Source: Elymus sibiricus (lineage: Eukaryota > Streptophyta > Magnoliopsida > Poales > Poaceae). Taken from it: a DNA stretch of 64,000 nt. The notes beneath the pieces are model-generated. The model had not been told where the DNA came from. It saw only the letters and a program-made list of their open reading frames with translations, and made no database searches. The position numbers were made by a program, and so were the translations under genes. The DNA is taken from positions 243,141,095 through 243,205,094 of the forward strand of contig CM077671.1 of the NCBI GenBank assembly GCA_039707655.1, written 5' to 3'. Shown here in pieces: positions 1 through 11,688 of this stretch. How positions within the stretch are numbered: the stretch's first letter is position 1; every line of letters begins with the position of its first letter.

Positions 1-541
1 ATGAAATCCCTTTGTAATAGACGAGTTTTCGTCCGAAACCCTGATACTTCGAAGGAGATTGTCAAGTTTGTACACGAAGTGCATCCAGTTTTTCCCGTAA
101 CCCTCTCAACTTTTTAGCACATGCTATGTGGTTGAAATTATGATACCATGCCAACTTTCAACCATTTCAGAGTTCATTAGCAGTGCTTTTCAATTTCAGG
201 GTCATTTTAGCTCACAATAAATCATGAAATACATGAAAAATAGCAAATGAAGTCAGAAAAGGTTGAAAAGTGATGATGTGGCTTTGAATGGTGCTTATTG
301 AATGCAGAAATAGTCTTGAGCTAAAATATGTTTAAAAAAAATGAAATCCCTTTGTAATAGACGAGTTTTCGTCCAAAACCCTCATACTTCGAAGGAGATT
401 GTCCAGTTTGTACACGAAGTGCATCCAGTTTTTCCCGTAACCCTCTCAAATTTTTAGAACATGCTATGTGAGTGAAATTATGATACCATGCCAACTTTCA
501 ACCATTTCAGAGTTCATTTGCAGTGCTTTTCAATTTCAAGG

Positions 542-880
542 TCATTTTAGCTCAGAATAAATCATGAAATGCATGAAAAATAGCAAATGAAGTCAGAAAA
601 GGGTTGAAAAGTGATGATGTGGCTTTGAATGGTGCATATTGAATGCAGAAAAAGTCTTGAGTTAAAATATGTTTAAAAAATGAAATCCCTTTGTAATAGA
701 CGGGTTTTCGTTCGAAACCCTGATACTTCGAAGGAGATTGTCCAGTTTGTACACGAAGTGCATCCAGTTTTCCCCGTAACCCTCTCAACTTTTTAGCACA
801 TGCTATGTGGGTGAAATTATGATACCATGCCAACTTTCAACCATTTCAGAGTTCATTTGCAGTGCTTCTCAATTTCAGGG
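542..880. repeat. Representative monomer (anatomy of the unit)
   Basis: This 339-bp copy shows the parts of the unit in order. An A-rich third holds A-tracts at 576-580, 585-587, 597-600, 607-610, 649-653, 664-667 and 675-680. Next comes GAAATCCC and a dyad with arms GGGTTT (702-707) and AAACCC (715-720). Then come the perfect palindrome CTTCGAAG (726-733), the GTACACGAAGTGCATCCAG region, and a second dyad CACAT-GCT-ATGTG (797-809). The most conserved stretch follows, CCAACTTTCAACCATTTCAG and onward, before the next anchor. The A-tract before GAAATCCC varies in length and accounts for most 1-2 bp length differences between monomers. Function of any part is unknown. Confidence 0.9.
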
Positions 881-1219
881 TCATTTTAGCTCAAAACAAA
901 TCATGAAATGCATGAAAAATAGCAAATGAAGTCAGGAAAGGGTTCAAAAGTGATGACGTGGCTTTGAATGGTGCATATTGAATGCAGAAAAAGTCTTGAG
1001 TTAAAATATGTTTAAAAAATGAAATCCCTTTGTAATAGACGGGTTTTCGTTCGAAACCCTGATACTTCGAAGGAGATTGTCCAGTTTGTACACGAAGTGC
1101 ATCCAGTTTTTCCCGTAACCCTCTCAACTTTTTAGCACATGCTATGTGGGTGAAATTATGATACCATGCCAACTTTCAACCATTTCAGAGTTCATTTGCA
1201 GTGCTTTTCAATTTCAGGG

Positions 1220-2573
1220 TCATTTTAGCTCAGAATAAATAATGAAATGCATGAAAATAGCAAATGAAGTGAGAAAAGGGTTGAAAAGTTATGATGTGGT
1301 TTTGAATGGTGCAGATTGAATGCAAAAAAAGTCTTGAGTTAAAATATGTTTAAAAAATGAAATCCCTTTGTAATAGACGAGTTTTCGTCCGAAACCGTGA
1401 TACTTCGAAGGAGATTGTCCAGTTTGTACACGAAGTGCATCCAGTTTTTCCCGTAACCCTCTCAACTTTTTAGCACATGCTATGTGGGTGAAATTATGAT
1501 ACCATGCCAACTTTCAACCATTTCAGAGTTCATTTGCAGTGCTTTTCAATTTCAGGGTCATTTTAGCTCAGAATAAATCATGAAATGCATGAAAATAGCA
1601 AATGAAGTGAGAAAAGGGTTGAAAAGTGATGATGTGGCTTTGAATGGTGCATATTGAATGCAGAAAAAGTCTTGAGTTAAAATATGTTTAAAAATATGAA
1701 ATCCCATTGTAATAGACGAGTTTTCGTCCGAAACCCTGATACTTTGAAAGAGATTGTCCAGTTTGTACACGAAGTGCATCCAGTTTTTCCCGTAACCCTC
1801 TCAACTTTTTAGCACATGCTATGTGGGTGAAATTATGATACCATGCCAACTTTCAACCATTTCAGAGTTCATTTGCAGTGCTTTTCAATTTCAGGGTCAT
1901 TTTAGCTCAGAATAAATAATGAAATGCATGAAAATAGCAAATGAAGTGAGAAAAGGGTTGAAAAGTTATGATGTGGTTTTGAATGGTGCATATTGAATGC
2001 AAAAAAAGTCTTGAGTTAAAATATGTTTAAAAAATGAAATCGCTTTGTAATAGACGAGTTTTCGTGCGAAACCGTGATACTTCGAAGGAGATTGTCCAGT
2101 TTGTACATGAAGTGCATCCAGTTTTTCCCGTAACCCTCTCAACTTTTTAGCACATGCAATGTGGGTGAAATTATGATACCATGCCAACTTTCTACCATTT
2201 CAGAGTTCATTTGCAGTGCTTTTCAATTTCTGGGTCATTTTAGCTCAGAATAAATCATGAAATGCATGAAAATAGCAAATGAAGTGAGAAAAGGGTTGAA
2301 ATGTGATGATGTGGCTTGGAATGGTGCATATTGAATGTAGAAAAAGTCTTGAGTTAAAATATGTTTAAAAATATGAAATCCCTTTGTAATAGACGAGTTT
2401 TCGTTCGAAACCCTGATACTTCGAAGGAGATTGTCCAGTTTGAACACGAAGTGCATCCAGTTTTTCCCGTAACCCTCTCAACTTTTTAGCACATGCTATG
2501 TGGGTGAAATTATGATACCATGCCAACTTTCAACCATTTCAGAGTTCATTTGCAGTGCTTTTCAATTTCAGGG
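1220..2573. repeat. Local dimer duplication (2 x 677 bp)
   Basis: Two consecutive two-monomer units (1220-1896 and 1897-2573) have matching order and matching private variants: AATAAATAATG and GTTATGATGTGG in the first member, AAAAATATGAAATCCC in the second. The copies have since diverged: the second has AAATCGCTTTG, GTGCGAAACC and GTACATGAAG near 2040-2110. In the second copy of the 8-mer block (2712-4608) this duplication is absent, so it was either gained after that split or lost there. Confidence 0.75.
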
Positions 2574-2711
2574 TCATTTTAAATCAGAATAAATCATGAA
2601 ATGCATGAAAATAGCAAATGAAGTGAGAAAAGGGCTGAAAAGTGATGATGTGGCTTTGAATGGTGCATATTGAATGCAGAAAAAGTCTTGAGTTAAAATA
2701 TGTTTAAAAAT

Positions 2712-4608
2712 ATGAAATCCCTTTGTAATAGACGAGTTTTCGTCCGAAACCCTGATACTTCGAAGGAGATTGTCAAGTTTGTACACGAAGTGCATCCAGT
2801 TTTTCCCGTAACCCTCTCAACTTTTTAGCACATGCTATGTGGTTGAAATTATGATACCATGCCAACTTTCAACCATTTCAGAGTTCATTAGCAGTGCTTT
2901 TCAATTTCAGGGTCATTTTAGCTCACAATAAATCATGAAAAACATGAAAAATAGCAAATGAAGTCAGAAAAGGTTGAAAAGTGATGATGTGGCTTTGAAT
3001 GGTGCTTATTGAATGCAGAAATAGTCTTGAGCTAAAATATGTTTAAAAAAAATGAAATCCCTTTGTAATTGACGAGTTTTCGTCCAAAACCCTCATACTT
3101 CGAAGGAGATTGTCCAGTTTGTACACGAAGTGCATCCAGTTTTTCCCGTAACCCTCTCAAATTTTTAGAACATGTTATGTGAGTGAAATTATGATACCAT
3201 GCCAACTTTCAACCATTTCAGAGTTCATTTGCAGTGCTTTTCAATTTCAGGGTCATTTTAGCTCAGAATAAATCATGAAATGCATGAAAAATAGCAAATG
3301 AAGTCAGAAAAGGGTTGAAAAGTGATTATGTGGCTTTGAATGGTGCATATTGAATGCAGAAAAAGTCTTGAGTTAAAATATGTTTAAAAAAATGAAATCC
3401 CTTTGTAATAGACGGGTTTTCGTTCGAAACCCTGATACTTCGAAGGAGATTGTCCAGTTTGTACACGAAGTGCATCCAGTTTTCCCCGTAACCCTCTCAA
3501 CTTTTTAGCACATGCTATGTGGGTCAAATTATGATACCATGCCAACTTTCAACCATTTCAGAGTTCATTTGCAGTGCTTTTCAATTTCAGGGTCATTTTA
3601 GCTCAAAACAAATCATGAAATGCATGAAAAATAGCAAATGAAGTCAGGAAAGGGTTCAAAAGTGATGACGTGGCTTTGAATGGTGCATATTGAATGCAGA
3701 AAAAGTCTTGAGTTAAAATATGTTTAAAAAATGAAATCCCTTTGTAATAGACGGGTTTTCGTTCGAAACCCTGATACTTCGAAGGAGATTGTCCAGTTTG
3801 TACACGAAGTGCATCCAGTTTTTCCCGTAACCCTCTCAACTTTTTAGCACATGCTATGTGGGTGAAATTATGATACCATGCCAACTTTCAACCATTTCAG
3901 AGTTCATTTGCAGTGCTTTTCAATTTCAGGGTCATTTTAGCTCAGAATAAATAATGAAATGCATGAAAATAGCAAATGAAGTGACAAAAGGGTTGAAAAG
4001 TTATGATGTGGTTTTGAATGGTGCAGATTGAATGCAAAAAAAGTCTTGAGTTAAAATATGTTTAAAAAATGAAATCCCTTTGTAATAGACGAGTTTTCGT
4101 CCGAAACCGTGATACTTCGAAGGAGATTGTCCAGTTTGTACACGAAGTGCATCCAGTTTTTCCCGTAACCCTCTCAACTTTTTAGCACATGCTATGTGGG
4201 TGAAATTATGATACCATGCCAACTTTCAACCATTTCAGAGTTCATTTGCAGTGCTTTTCAATTTCAGGGTCATTTTGGCTCAGAATAAATCATGAAATGA
4301 ATGAAAATAGCAAATGAAGTGAGAAAAGGGTTGAAATGTGATGATGTGGCTTTGAATGGTGCATATTGAATGTAGAAAAAGTCTTGAGTTAAAATATGTT
4401 TAAAAATATGAAATCCCTTTGTAATAGACGAGTTTTCGTCCGAAACCCTGATACTTCGAAGGAGATTGTCCAGTTTGTACACGAAGTGCATCCAGTTTTT
4501 CCCGTAACCCTCTCAACTTTTTAGCACATGCTATGTGGTTGAAATTATGATACCATGCCAACTTTCAACCATTTCAGAGTTCATTTGCAGGGCTTTTCAA
4601 TTTCAGGG
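2712..4608. repeat. 8-monomer higher-order repeat, copy 2, shortened
   Basis: Colinear with 1-1557 at an offset of 2711-2712 (monomers at 2913, 3253, 3593 and 3932 match those at 202, 542, 881 and 1220). It then jumps to the equivalent of the monomer at 2235, so two monomers (about 677 bp) are missing. The last unit, 4270-4608, looks fused. Its front carries the GAAATGTGATG and GAATGTAG marks of the 2235 monomer, and its back carries GTGGTTGAAATT as in the 2574 monomer. Confidence 0.75.
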
Positions 4609-6614
4609 TCATTTTAGCTCAGAATAAATCATGAAATACATGAAAAATAGCAAATGAAGTCAGAAAAGGTTGAAAAGTGATGATGTGTCTTTAAATGGTG
4701 CATATTGAATGCAGAAATAGTCTTGAGTTAAAATATGTTTAAAAAATGAAATCCCTTTGTAATAGACGGGTTTTCGTTCGAAACCCAGATACTTTGAAGG
4801 AGATTGTCCAGTTTGTACACGAAGTGCATCCAGTTTTCCCCGTAACCCTCTCAACTTTTTAGCACATGCTATGTGGGTGAAATTATGATACCATGCCAAC
4901 TTTCAACCATTTCAGAGTTCATTTGCAGTGCTTTTCAATTTCAGGGTCATTTTAGGTCAAAACAAATCATGAAATGCATGAAAAATAGCAAATGAAGTCA
5001 GGAAAGGGTTCAAAAGTGATGACGTGGCTTTGAATGGTGCATATTGAATGCAGAAAAAGTCTTGAGTTAAAATATGTTTAAAAAAATGAAATCCCTTTGT
5101 AATAGACGTACTTCGAAGGAGATTGTCCAGTTTGTACACGAAGTGCATCCAGTTTTTCCCGTAACCCTCTCAACTTTTTAGCACATGCTATGTTGGTGAA
5201 ATTATGATACCATGCCAACTTTCAACCATTTCAGAGTTCATCTGCAGTGCTTTTCAATTTCAGGGTCATTATAGCTCAGAACAAATCATGAAATGCACGA
5301 AAAATAGCAAATGAAGTCAGAAAAGGGTTCAAAAGTGATGACGTGGCTTTGAATGGTGCATATTGAATGCAGAAAAAGTCTTCAGTTAAAATATGTTTTA
5401 AAAAATGAAATCCCTTTGTAATAGACGAGTTTTCGTCCGAAACCCTGATACTACGAAGGAGATTGTCCAGTTTGTGCACGAAGTGCATCCAGTTTTTCCC
5501 GTAACCCTCTCAACTTTTTAGCACATGCTACGTGGGTGAAATTATGATACCATGCCAACTTTCAACCATTTCAGAGTTCATTTGCAGTGCTTTTCAATTT
5601 CAGGGTCATTTTAGCTCAGAATAAATCATGAAATGCATGAAAAATAGCAAATGAAGTCAGAAAAGGTTGAAAAGTGATGATGTGGCTTTGAATGGTGCAT
5701 ATTGAATGCAGAAATAGTCTTGAACTAAAATATGTTTAAAAAAAATGAGTAATAGACGAGTTTTCGTCCAAAACCCTCATACTTCGAAGGAGATTGTCCA
5801 GTTTGTACACGAAGTGCATCCAGTTTTTCCCGTAACTCTCTCAAATTTTTAGAACATGCTATGTGAGTGAAATTATGATACCATGCCAACTTTCAACCAT
5901 TTCAGAGTTCATTTGCAGTGCTTTTCAATTTCAGGGTCATTTTAGCTCAGAATAAATCATGAAATGCGTGAAAAATAGCAAATGAAGTCAGAAAAGGGTT
6001 GAAAAGTGATGATGTGGCTTTGAATGGTGCATATTGAATGCAGAAAAAGTCTTGAGTTAAAATATGTTTAAAAAATGAAATCCCATTGTAATAGACGGGT
6101 TTTCGTTCGAAACCCTGATACTTCGAAGGAGATTGTCCAGTTTGAACACGAAGTGCATCCAGTTTTTCCCGTAACCCTCTCAACTTTTTAGCACATGCTA
6201 TGTGGGTGAAATTATGATACCATGCCAACTTTCAACCATTTCAGAGTTCATTTGCAGTGCTTTTCAATTTCAGGGTCATTTTAAATCAGAATAAATCATG
6301 AAATGCATGAAAATAGCAAATGAAGTGAGAAAAGGGCTGAAAAGTGATGATGTGGCTTTGAATGGTGCATATTGAATGCAGAAAAAGTCTTGAGTTAAAA
6401 TATGTTTAAAAATATGAAATCCCATTGTAATAGACGAGTTTTCGTCCGAAACCCTAATACTTCGAAGGAGATTGTCCAGTTTGTACACGAAGTGCATCCA
6501 GTTTTTCCCGTAACCCTCTCAACTTTTTAGCACATGCTATGTGGGTGAAATTATGATACCATGCTAACTTTCAACCATTTCAGAGTTCATTTGCAGTGCT
6601 TTTCAATTTCAGGG
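4609..6614. repeat. Mixed monomer block (six monomers)
   Basis: Monomers start at 4609, 4947, 5266, 5606, 5937 and 6276. The last four are in the order of the 13-mer seen later: X (CATTATAGCTCAGAAC, TACTACGAAGG), Y/T (9-bp deletion), Z (GAAATGCGTG) and a U/A-like member. The 6276 monomer shares the rare TTTTAAATCAG with the monomer at 2574, which ties this block to the left-edge block. It contains the 319-bp monomer described separately. Confidence 0.7.
4947..5265. repeat. 319-bp monomer with 21-bp deletion
   Basis: AATAGACG runs directly into TACTTCGAAGG near 5101-5119. The 21 bp that normally lie between them, containing the whole GTTTTCGTCCGAAACC dyad, are missing. The rest of the monomer is ordinary. 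It is the only monomer of this length among 188. The loss is two helical turns long, so helical phasing across the gap would be roughly kept; that consequence is inference. Confidence 0.9.
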
Positions 6615-9600
6615 TCATTTTAGCTCAGAATAAATCATGAAATGCATGAAAATAGCAAATTAAGTGAGAAAAGGTTGAAAAGTGATGATGTGGCTTTGAA
6701 TGGTGCATATTGAATGCAGAAATAGTCTTGAGCTAAAATATGTTTAAAAAAATGAAATCCCTTTGTAATAGACGAGTTTTCGTCCAAAACCGTCATACTT
6801 CGAAGGAGATTGTCCAGTTTGTACACGAAGTGCATCCAGTTTTTCCCGTAACCCTCTCAAATTTATCGAACATGCTATGTGAGTGAAATTATGATACCAT
6901 GCCAACTTTCAACCATTTCAGAGTTCATTTGCAGTGCTTTTCAATTTCAGGGTCATTTTAGCTCAGAATAAATCATGAAATGCATGAAAAATAGCAAATG
7001 TAGTCAGAAAAGGGTTGAAAAGTGATGATGTGGCTTTGAATGGTGCATATTGAATGCAGAAAAAGTCTTGAGTTAAAATATGTTTTAAAAAGAGAAATCC
7101 CTTTGTAATAAATGGGTTTTCGTTCGAAACCCTGATACTTCGAAGGAGATTGTCCAGTTTGTACACGAAGTGCATCCAGTTTTTCCCGTAACCCTCTCAA
7201 CTTTTTAGCACATGCTATGTGGGTGAAATTATGATACCATGCCAACTTTCAACCATTTCAGAGTTCATTTGCAGTGCTTTTCAATTTCAGGGTCATTTTA
7301 GCTCAAAACAAATCATGAAATGCATGAAAAATAGCAAATGAAGTCAGGAAAGGGTGAAAAGTGATGATGTGGCTTTGAATGGTGCATATTGAATGCAGAA
7401 ATAGTCTTGAGCTAAAATATGTTTTAAAAAAATGAAATCCCTTTGTAATTGATGAGTTTTTGTCCAAAACCCTCATACTTCGAAGGAGATTGTCCAGTTT
7501 GTACAAGAAGTGCATCCAGTTTTTCCCGTAACCCTCTCAAATTTTTAGAACATGCTATGTGAGTGAAATTATGATACCATGCCAACTTTCAACCATTTCA
7601 GAGTTCATTTGAAGTGCTTTTCAATTTCAGGGTCATTTTAGCTCAGAATAAATCATGAAATGCATGAAAAATAGCAAATGAAGTCAGAAAAGGGTTGAAA
7701 AGTGATGATGTGGCTTTGAATGGTGCATATTGAATGCCGAAAAAGTCTTGAGTTAAAATATGTTTTAAAAAATGAAATCCCTTTGTAATAAACGGGTTTT
7801 CGTTCGAAACCCTGATACTTCGAAGGAGATTGTCCAGTTTGTACACGAAGTGCATCCAGTTTTTCCCGTAACCCTCTCAACTTTTTAGCACATGCTATGT
7901 GGGTGAAATTATGATACCATGCCAACTTTCAACCATTTCAGAGTTCATTTGCAGTGCTTTTCAATTTCAGGGTCATTTTGGCTCAGAATAAATCATGAAA
8001 TGCATGAAAATAGCAAATGAAGTGAGAAAACGGTTGAAATGTGATGATGTGGCTTTGAATGGTGCATATTGAATGCAGAAAAAGTCTTGAGTTAAAATAT
8101 GTTTAAAAATATGAAATCCCTTTGTAATAGACGAGTTTTCGTCCGAAACCCTGATACTTCGAAGGAGATTGTCCAGTTTGTACACGAAGTGCATCCAGTT
8201 TTTCCCGTAACCCTCTCAACTTTTTAGCACATGCTATGTGGTTGAAATTATGATACCATGCCAACTTTCAACCATTTCAGAGTTCATTTGCAGTGCTTTT
8301 CAATTTCAGGGTCATTTTAGCTCAGAATAAATCATGAAATGCATGAAACATAGCAAATGAAGTCAGAAAAGGTTGAAAAGTGATGATGTGGCTTTGAATG
8401 GTGCATATTGAATGCAGAAATAGTCTTGAGCTAAAATATGTTTTAAAAAAATGAAATCCCTTTGTAATAGACGAGTTTTCGTCCAAAACCCTCATACTTC
8501 GAAGGAGATTGTCCAGTTTGTACACGAAGTGCATCCAGTTTTTCCCGTAACCCTCTCAACTTTTGAGCACATGCTATGTGGGTGAAATTATGATACCATG
8601 CCAACTTTCAACCATTTCAGAGTTCATTTGCGGTGCTTTTCAATTTCAGGGTCATTTTAGCTAAGAATAAATCATGAAATGCATGAAAAATAGCAAATGA
8701 AGTCAGAAAAGGATGAAAAGTGATGATGTGGCTTTGAATGGTGCATATTGAATGCAGAAATAGTCTTGAACTAAAATATGTTTAAAAAAAATGAGTAATA
8801 GACGAGTTTTCATCCAAAACCCTCATACTTCGAAGGAGATTGTCGAGTTTGTACACGAAGTGCATCCAGTTTTTCCCGTAACCCTCTCAAATTTTTAGAA
8901 CATGCTATGTGAGTGAAGTTATGATACCATGCCAACTTTCAACCATTTCAGAGTTCATTTGCAGTGCTTTTCAATTTCAGGGTCATTTTAGCTCAGAATA
9001 AATCATGAAATGCGTGAAAAATAGCAAATGAAGTCAGAAAAGGGTTGAAAAGTGATGATGTGGCTTTGAATGGTGCATATTGAATGCAGAAAAAGTCTTG
9101 AGTTAAAATATGTTTAAAAAATGAAATCCCTTTGTAATAGACGGGTTTTCGTTCGAAACCCTGATACTTCGAAGGAGATTGTCCAGTTTGTACACGAAGT
9201 GCATCCAGTTTTTCCCGTAACCCTCTCAACTTTTTAGCACATGCTATGTGGGTGAAATTATGATACCATGCCAACTTTCAACCATTTCAGAGTTCATTTG
9301 AAGTGCTTTTCAATTTCAGGGTCATTTTAGTTCAGAATAAATCATGAAATGCATGAAAATAGCAAATGAAGTGAGAAAGGGGTTGAAAAGTGATGATGTG
9401 GCTTTGAATGGTGCATATTGAATGCAGAAAAAGTCTTGAGTTAAAATATGTTTAAAAATATGAAATCCCATTGTAATAGACGAGTTTTCGTCTGAAACCC
9501 TGATACTTTGAAGGAGATTGTCCAGTTTGTACACGAAGTGCATCCAGTTTTTCCCGTAACCCTCTCAACTTTTTAGCACATGCTATGTGGGTGAAATTAT

Positions 9601-9660
9601 GATACCATGCCAACTTTCAACCATTTCAGAGTTCATTTGCAGTGCTTTTCAATTTCAGGG
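6615..9660. repeat. Nine-monomer segment, copied at 36716-39480
   Basis: Monomers at 6615, 6953, 7293, 7633 and 7973 match those at 36716, 37054, 37394, 37734 and 38074 at a constant offset of 30101 bp. Shared private variants include GCAAATTAAGT, AACCGTCATAC or AATCGTCATAC, TAATAAATGGG and GTACAAGAAGTGC. The monomer at 9322 matches 39142 (offset 29820). Between them the two versions differ: here the order is 7973, 8312, 8652, 8983, 9322, while the other copy has two altered monomers instead. Confidence 0.85.
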
Positions 9661-11688
9661 TCATTTTAGCTCAGAATAAATCATGAAATGCATGAAAATA
9701 GCAAATGAAGTGAAAAAAGGGTTGAAAAGTGATGATGTGGCTTTGAATGGTGCATATTGAATGCAGAAAAAGTCTTGAGTTAAAATATGTTTAAAAATAT
9801 GAAATCCCTTTGTAATAGACGAGTTTTCGTTCGAAACCGTGATACTTCGAAGGAGATTGTCCAGTTTGTACACGAAGTGCATCCAGTTTTTCCCGTAACC
9901 CTCTCAACTTTTTAGCACATGCTATGTGGTTGAAATTATGATACCATGCCAACTTTCAACCATTTCAGAGTTCATTTGCAGTGCTTTTCAATTTCAGGGT
10001 CATTTTAGCTAAGAATAAATCATGAAATGCATGAAAAATAGCAAATGAAGTCAGAAAAGGTTGAAAAGTGATGATGTGGCTTTGAATGGTGCATATTGAA
10101 TGCAGAAATAGTCTTGAACTAAAATATGTTTAAAAAAAATGAGTAATAGACGAGTTTTCTTCCAAAACCCTCATACTTCGAAGGAGATTGTCCAGTTTGT
10201 ACACGAAGTGCATCCAGTTTTTCCCGTAACCCTCTCAAATTTTTAGAACATGCTATGTGAGTGAAATTATGATACCATGCCAACTTTCAACCATTTCAGA
10301 GTTCATTTGCAGTGCTTTTCCATTTCAGGGTCATTTTAGCTCAGAATAAATCATGAAATGCCTGAAAAATAGCAAATGAAGTCAGAAAAGGGTTGAAAAG
10401 TGATGATGTGGCTTTGAATGGTGCATATTGAATGCAGAAAAAGTCTTGAATTAAAATATGTTTAAAAAATGAAATCCCTTTGTAATAGACGGGTTTTCGT
10501 TCGAAACCCTGATACTTCGAAGGAGATTGTCCAGTTTGTGCAGGAAGTGCATCCAATTTTTCCCGTAACCCTCTCAACTTTTTAGCACATGCTATGTGGG
10601 TGAAATTATGATACCATGCCAACTTTCAACCATTTCAGAGTTCATTTGCAGTGCTTTTCAATTTCAGGGTCATTTTAGCTCAGAATAAATCATGAAATGC
10701 ATGAAAAATAGCAAATGAAGTCAGAAAAGGTTGAAAAGTGATGATGTGGCTTTGAATGGTGCATATTGAATGCAGAAATAGTCTTGAGCTAAAATATGTT
10801 TAAAAAAAATGAAATCCCTTTGTAATAGACGAGTTTTCGTCCAAAACCCTCATACTTCGAAGGAGATTGTCCAGTTTGTACACGAAGTGCATCCAGTTTT
10901 TCCCGTAACCCTCTCAAATTTTTAGAACATGCTATGTGAGTGAAATTATGATACCATGCCAACTTTCAACCATTTCAGAGTTCATTTGCAGTGCTTTTCA
11001 ATTTCAGGGTCATTTTAGCTCAGAATAAATCATGAAATGCATGAAAAATAGCAAATGAAGTGAGAAAAGGGTTGAAAAGTGATGATGTGGCTTTGAATGG
11101 TGCATATTGAATGCAGAAAAAGTCTTGAGCTAAAATATGTTTAAAAAAAAAGAAATCCCTTTGTAATAAACGGGTTGTCGTTCGAAACCCTGATACTTCG
11201 AAGGAGATTGTCCAGTTTGTACACGAAGTGCATCCAGTTTTTCCCGTAACCCTCTCGACTTTTTAGCACTTTCTATGTGGGTGAAATTATGATACCATGC
11301 CAACTTTCAACCATTTCAGAGTTCATTTGCAGTGCTTTTCAATTTCAGGGTCATTTTAGCTCAGAATAAATCATGAAATGCATGAAAATAGCAAATGAAG
11401 TGAGAAAAGGGTTGAATAGTGATGATGTGGCTTTGAATGGTGCATATTGAATGCAAAAAAAGTCTTGAGTTAAAATATGTTTAAAAAATGAAATCCCTTT
11501 GTAATAGACGTGTTTTCGTCCGAAACCGTGATACTTCGAAGGAGATTGTCCAGTTTGTACACGAAGTGCATCCAATTTTTCCCGTAACCCTCTCAACTTT
11601 TTAGCACATGCTATGTGGGTGAAATTATGATACCATGCCAACTTTCAACCATTTCAGAGTTCATTTGCAGTGCTTTTCAATTTCAGGG
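9661..11688. repeat. 6-mer HOR copy 1
   Basis: Monomer anchors are 9661, 10000, 10331, 10670, 11010 and 11351. It is one base longer than the other copies because of an extra A in the tract before GAAATCCC in the 11010 monomer, which also carries GGGTTGTCG where the other copies have GGGTTTTCG. Confidence 0.93.

Larger units (their letters stand above)
1..2711. repeat. 8-monomer higher-order repeat, copy 1
   Basis: The sequence starting at position 1 recurs from 2712 (offset 2711), carrying private variants with it: GATTGTCAAG instead of GATTGTCCAG, CATTAGCAGTGC, CTCACAATAAATC and GGTGCTTATTG. The unit holds eight monomer lengths. Inside it, the monomer pair 1220-1896 is locally duplicated as 1897-2573 (677 bp each). 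Monomers starting 1220 and 1897 both carry AATAAATAATG and GTTATGATGTGGTTTTG. The window edge hides whether further copies lie to the left. Confidence 0.85.

Noticed and set aside
675..692. TATA-like promoter (TATGTTTAAAAAATGAAA)
   Set aside because: Present in almost every monomer as part of the A-rich segment, with no associated gene.
705..721. CENP-B box
   Set aside because: TTTCGTTCGAAACCC fits the TTCG and the central A but not the CGGG half of the box.
552..833. Protein-coding genes on the reverse strand (about 130 similar short open frames across the window)
   Set aside because: They are the same repeat read over and over. Start choice is arbitrary, frames shift with A-tract length, there is no conserved start context or purifying pattern, and no known domain is recognisable.
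6445..6460. Plant telomere repeat (AAACCCTAA near 6450; also near 36552)
   Set aside because: Only a single unit, created by one base change in the ordinary AAACCCTGAT of the monomer; there is no tandem CCCTAAA run.
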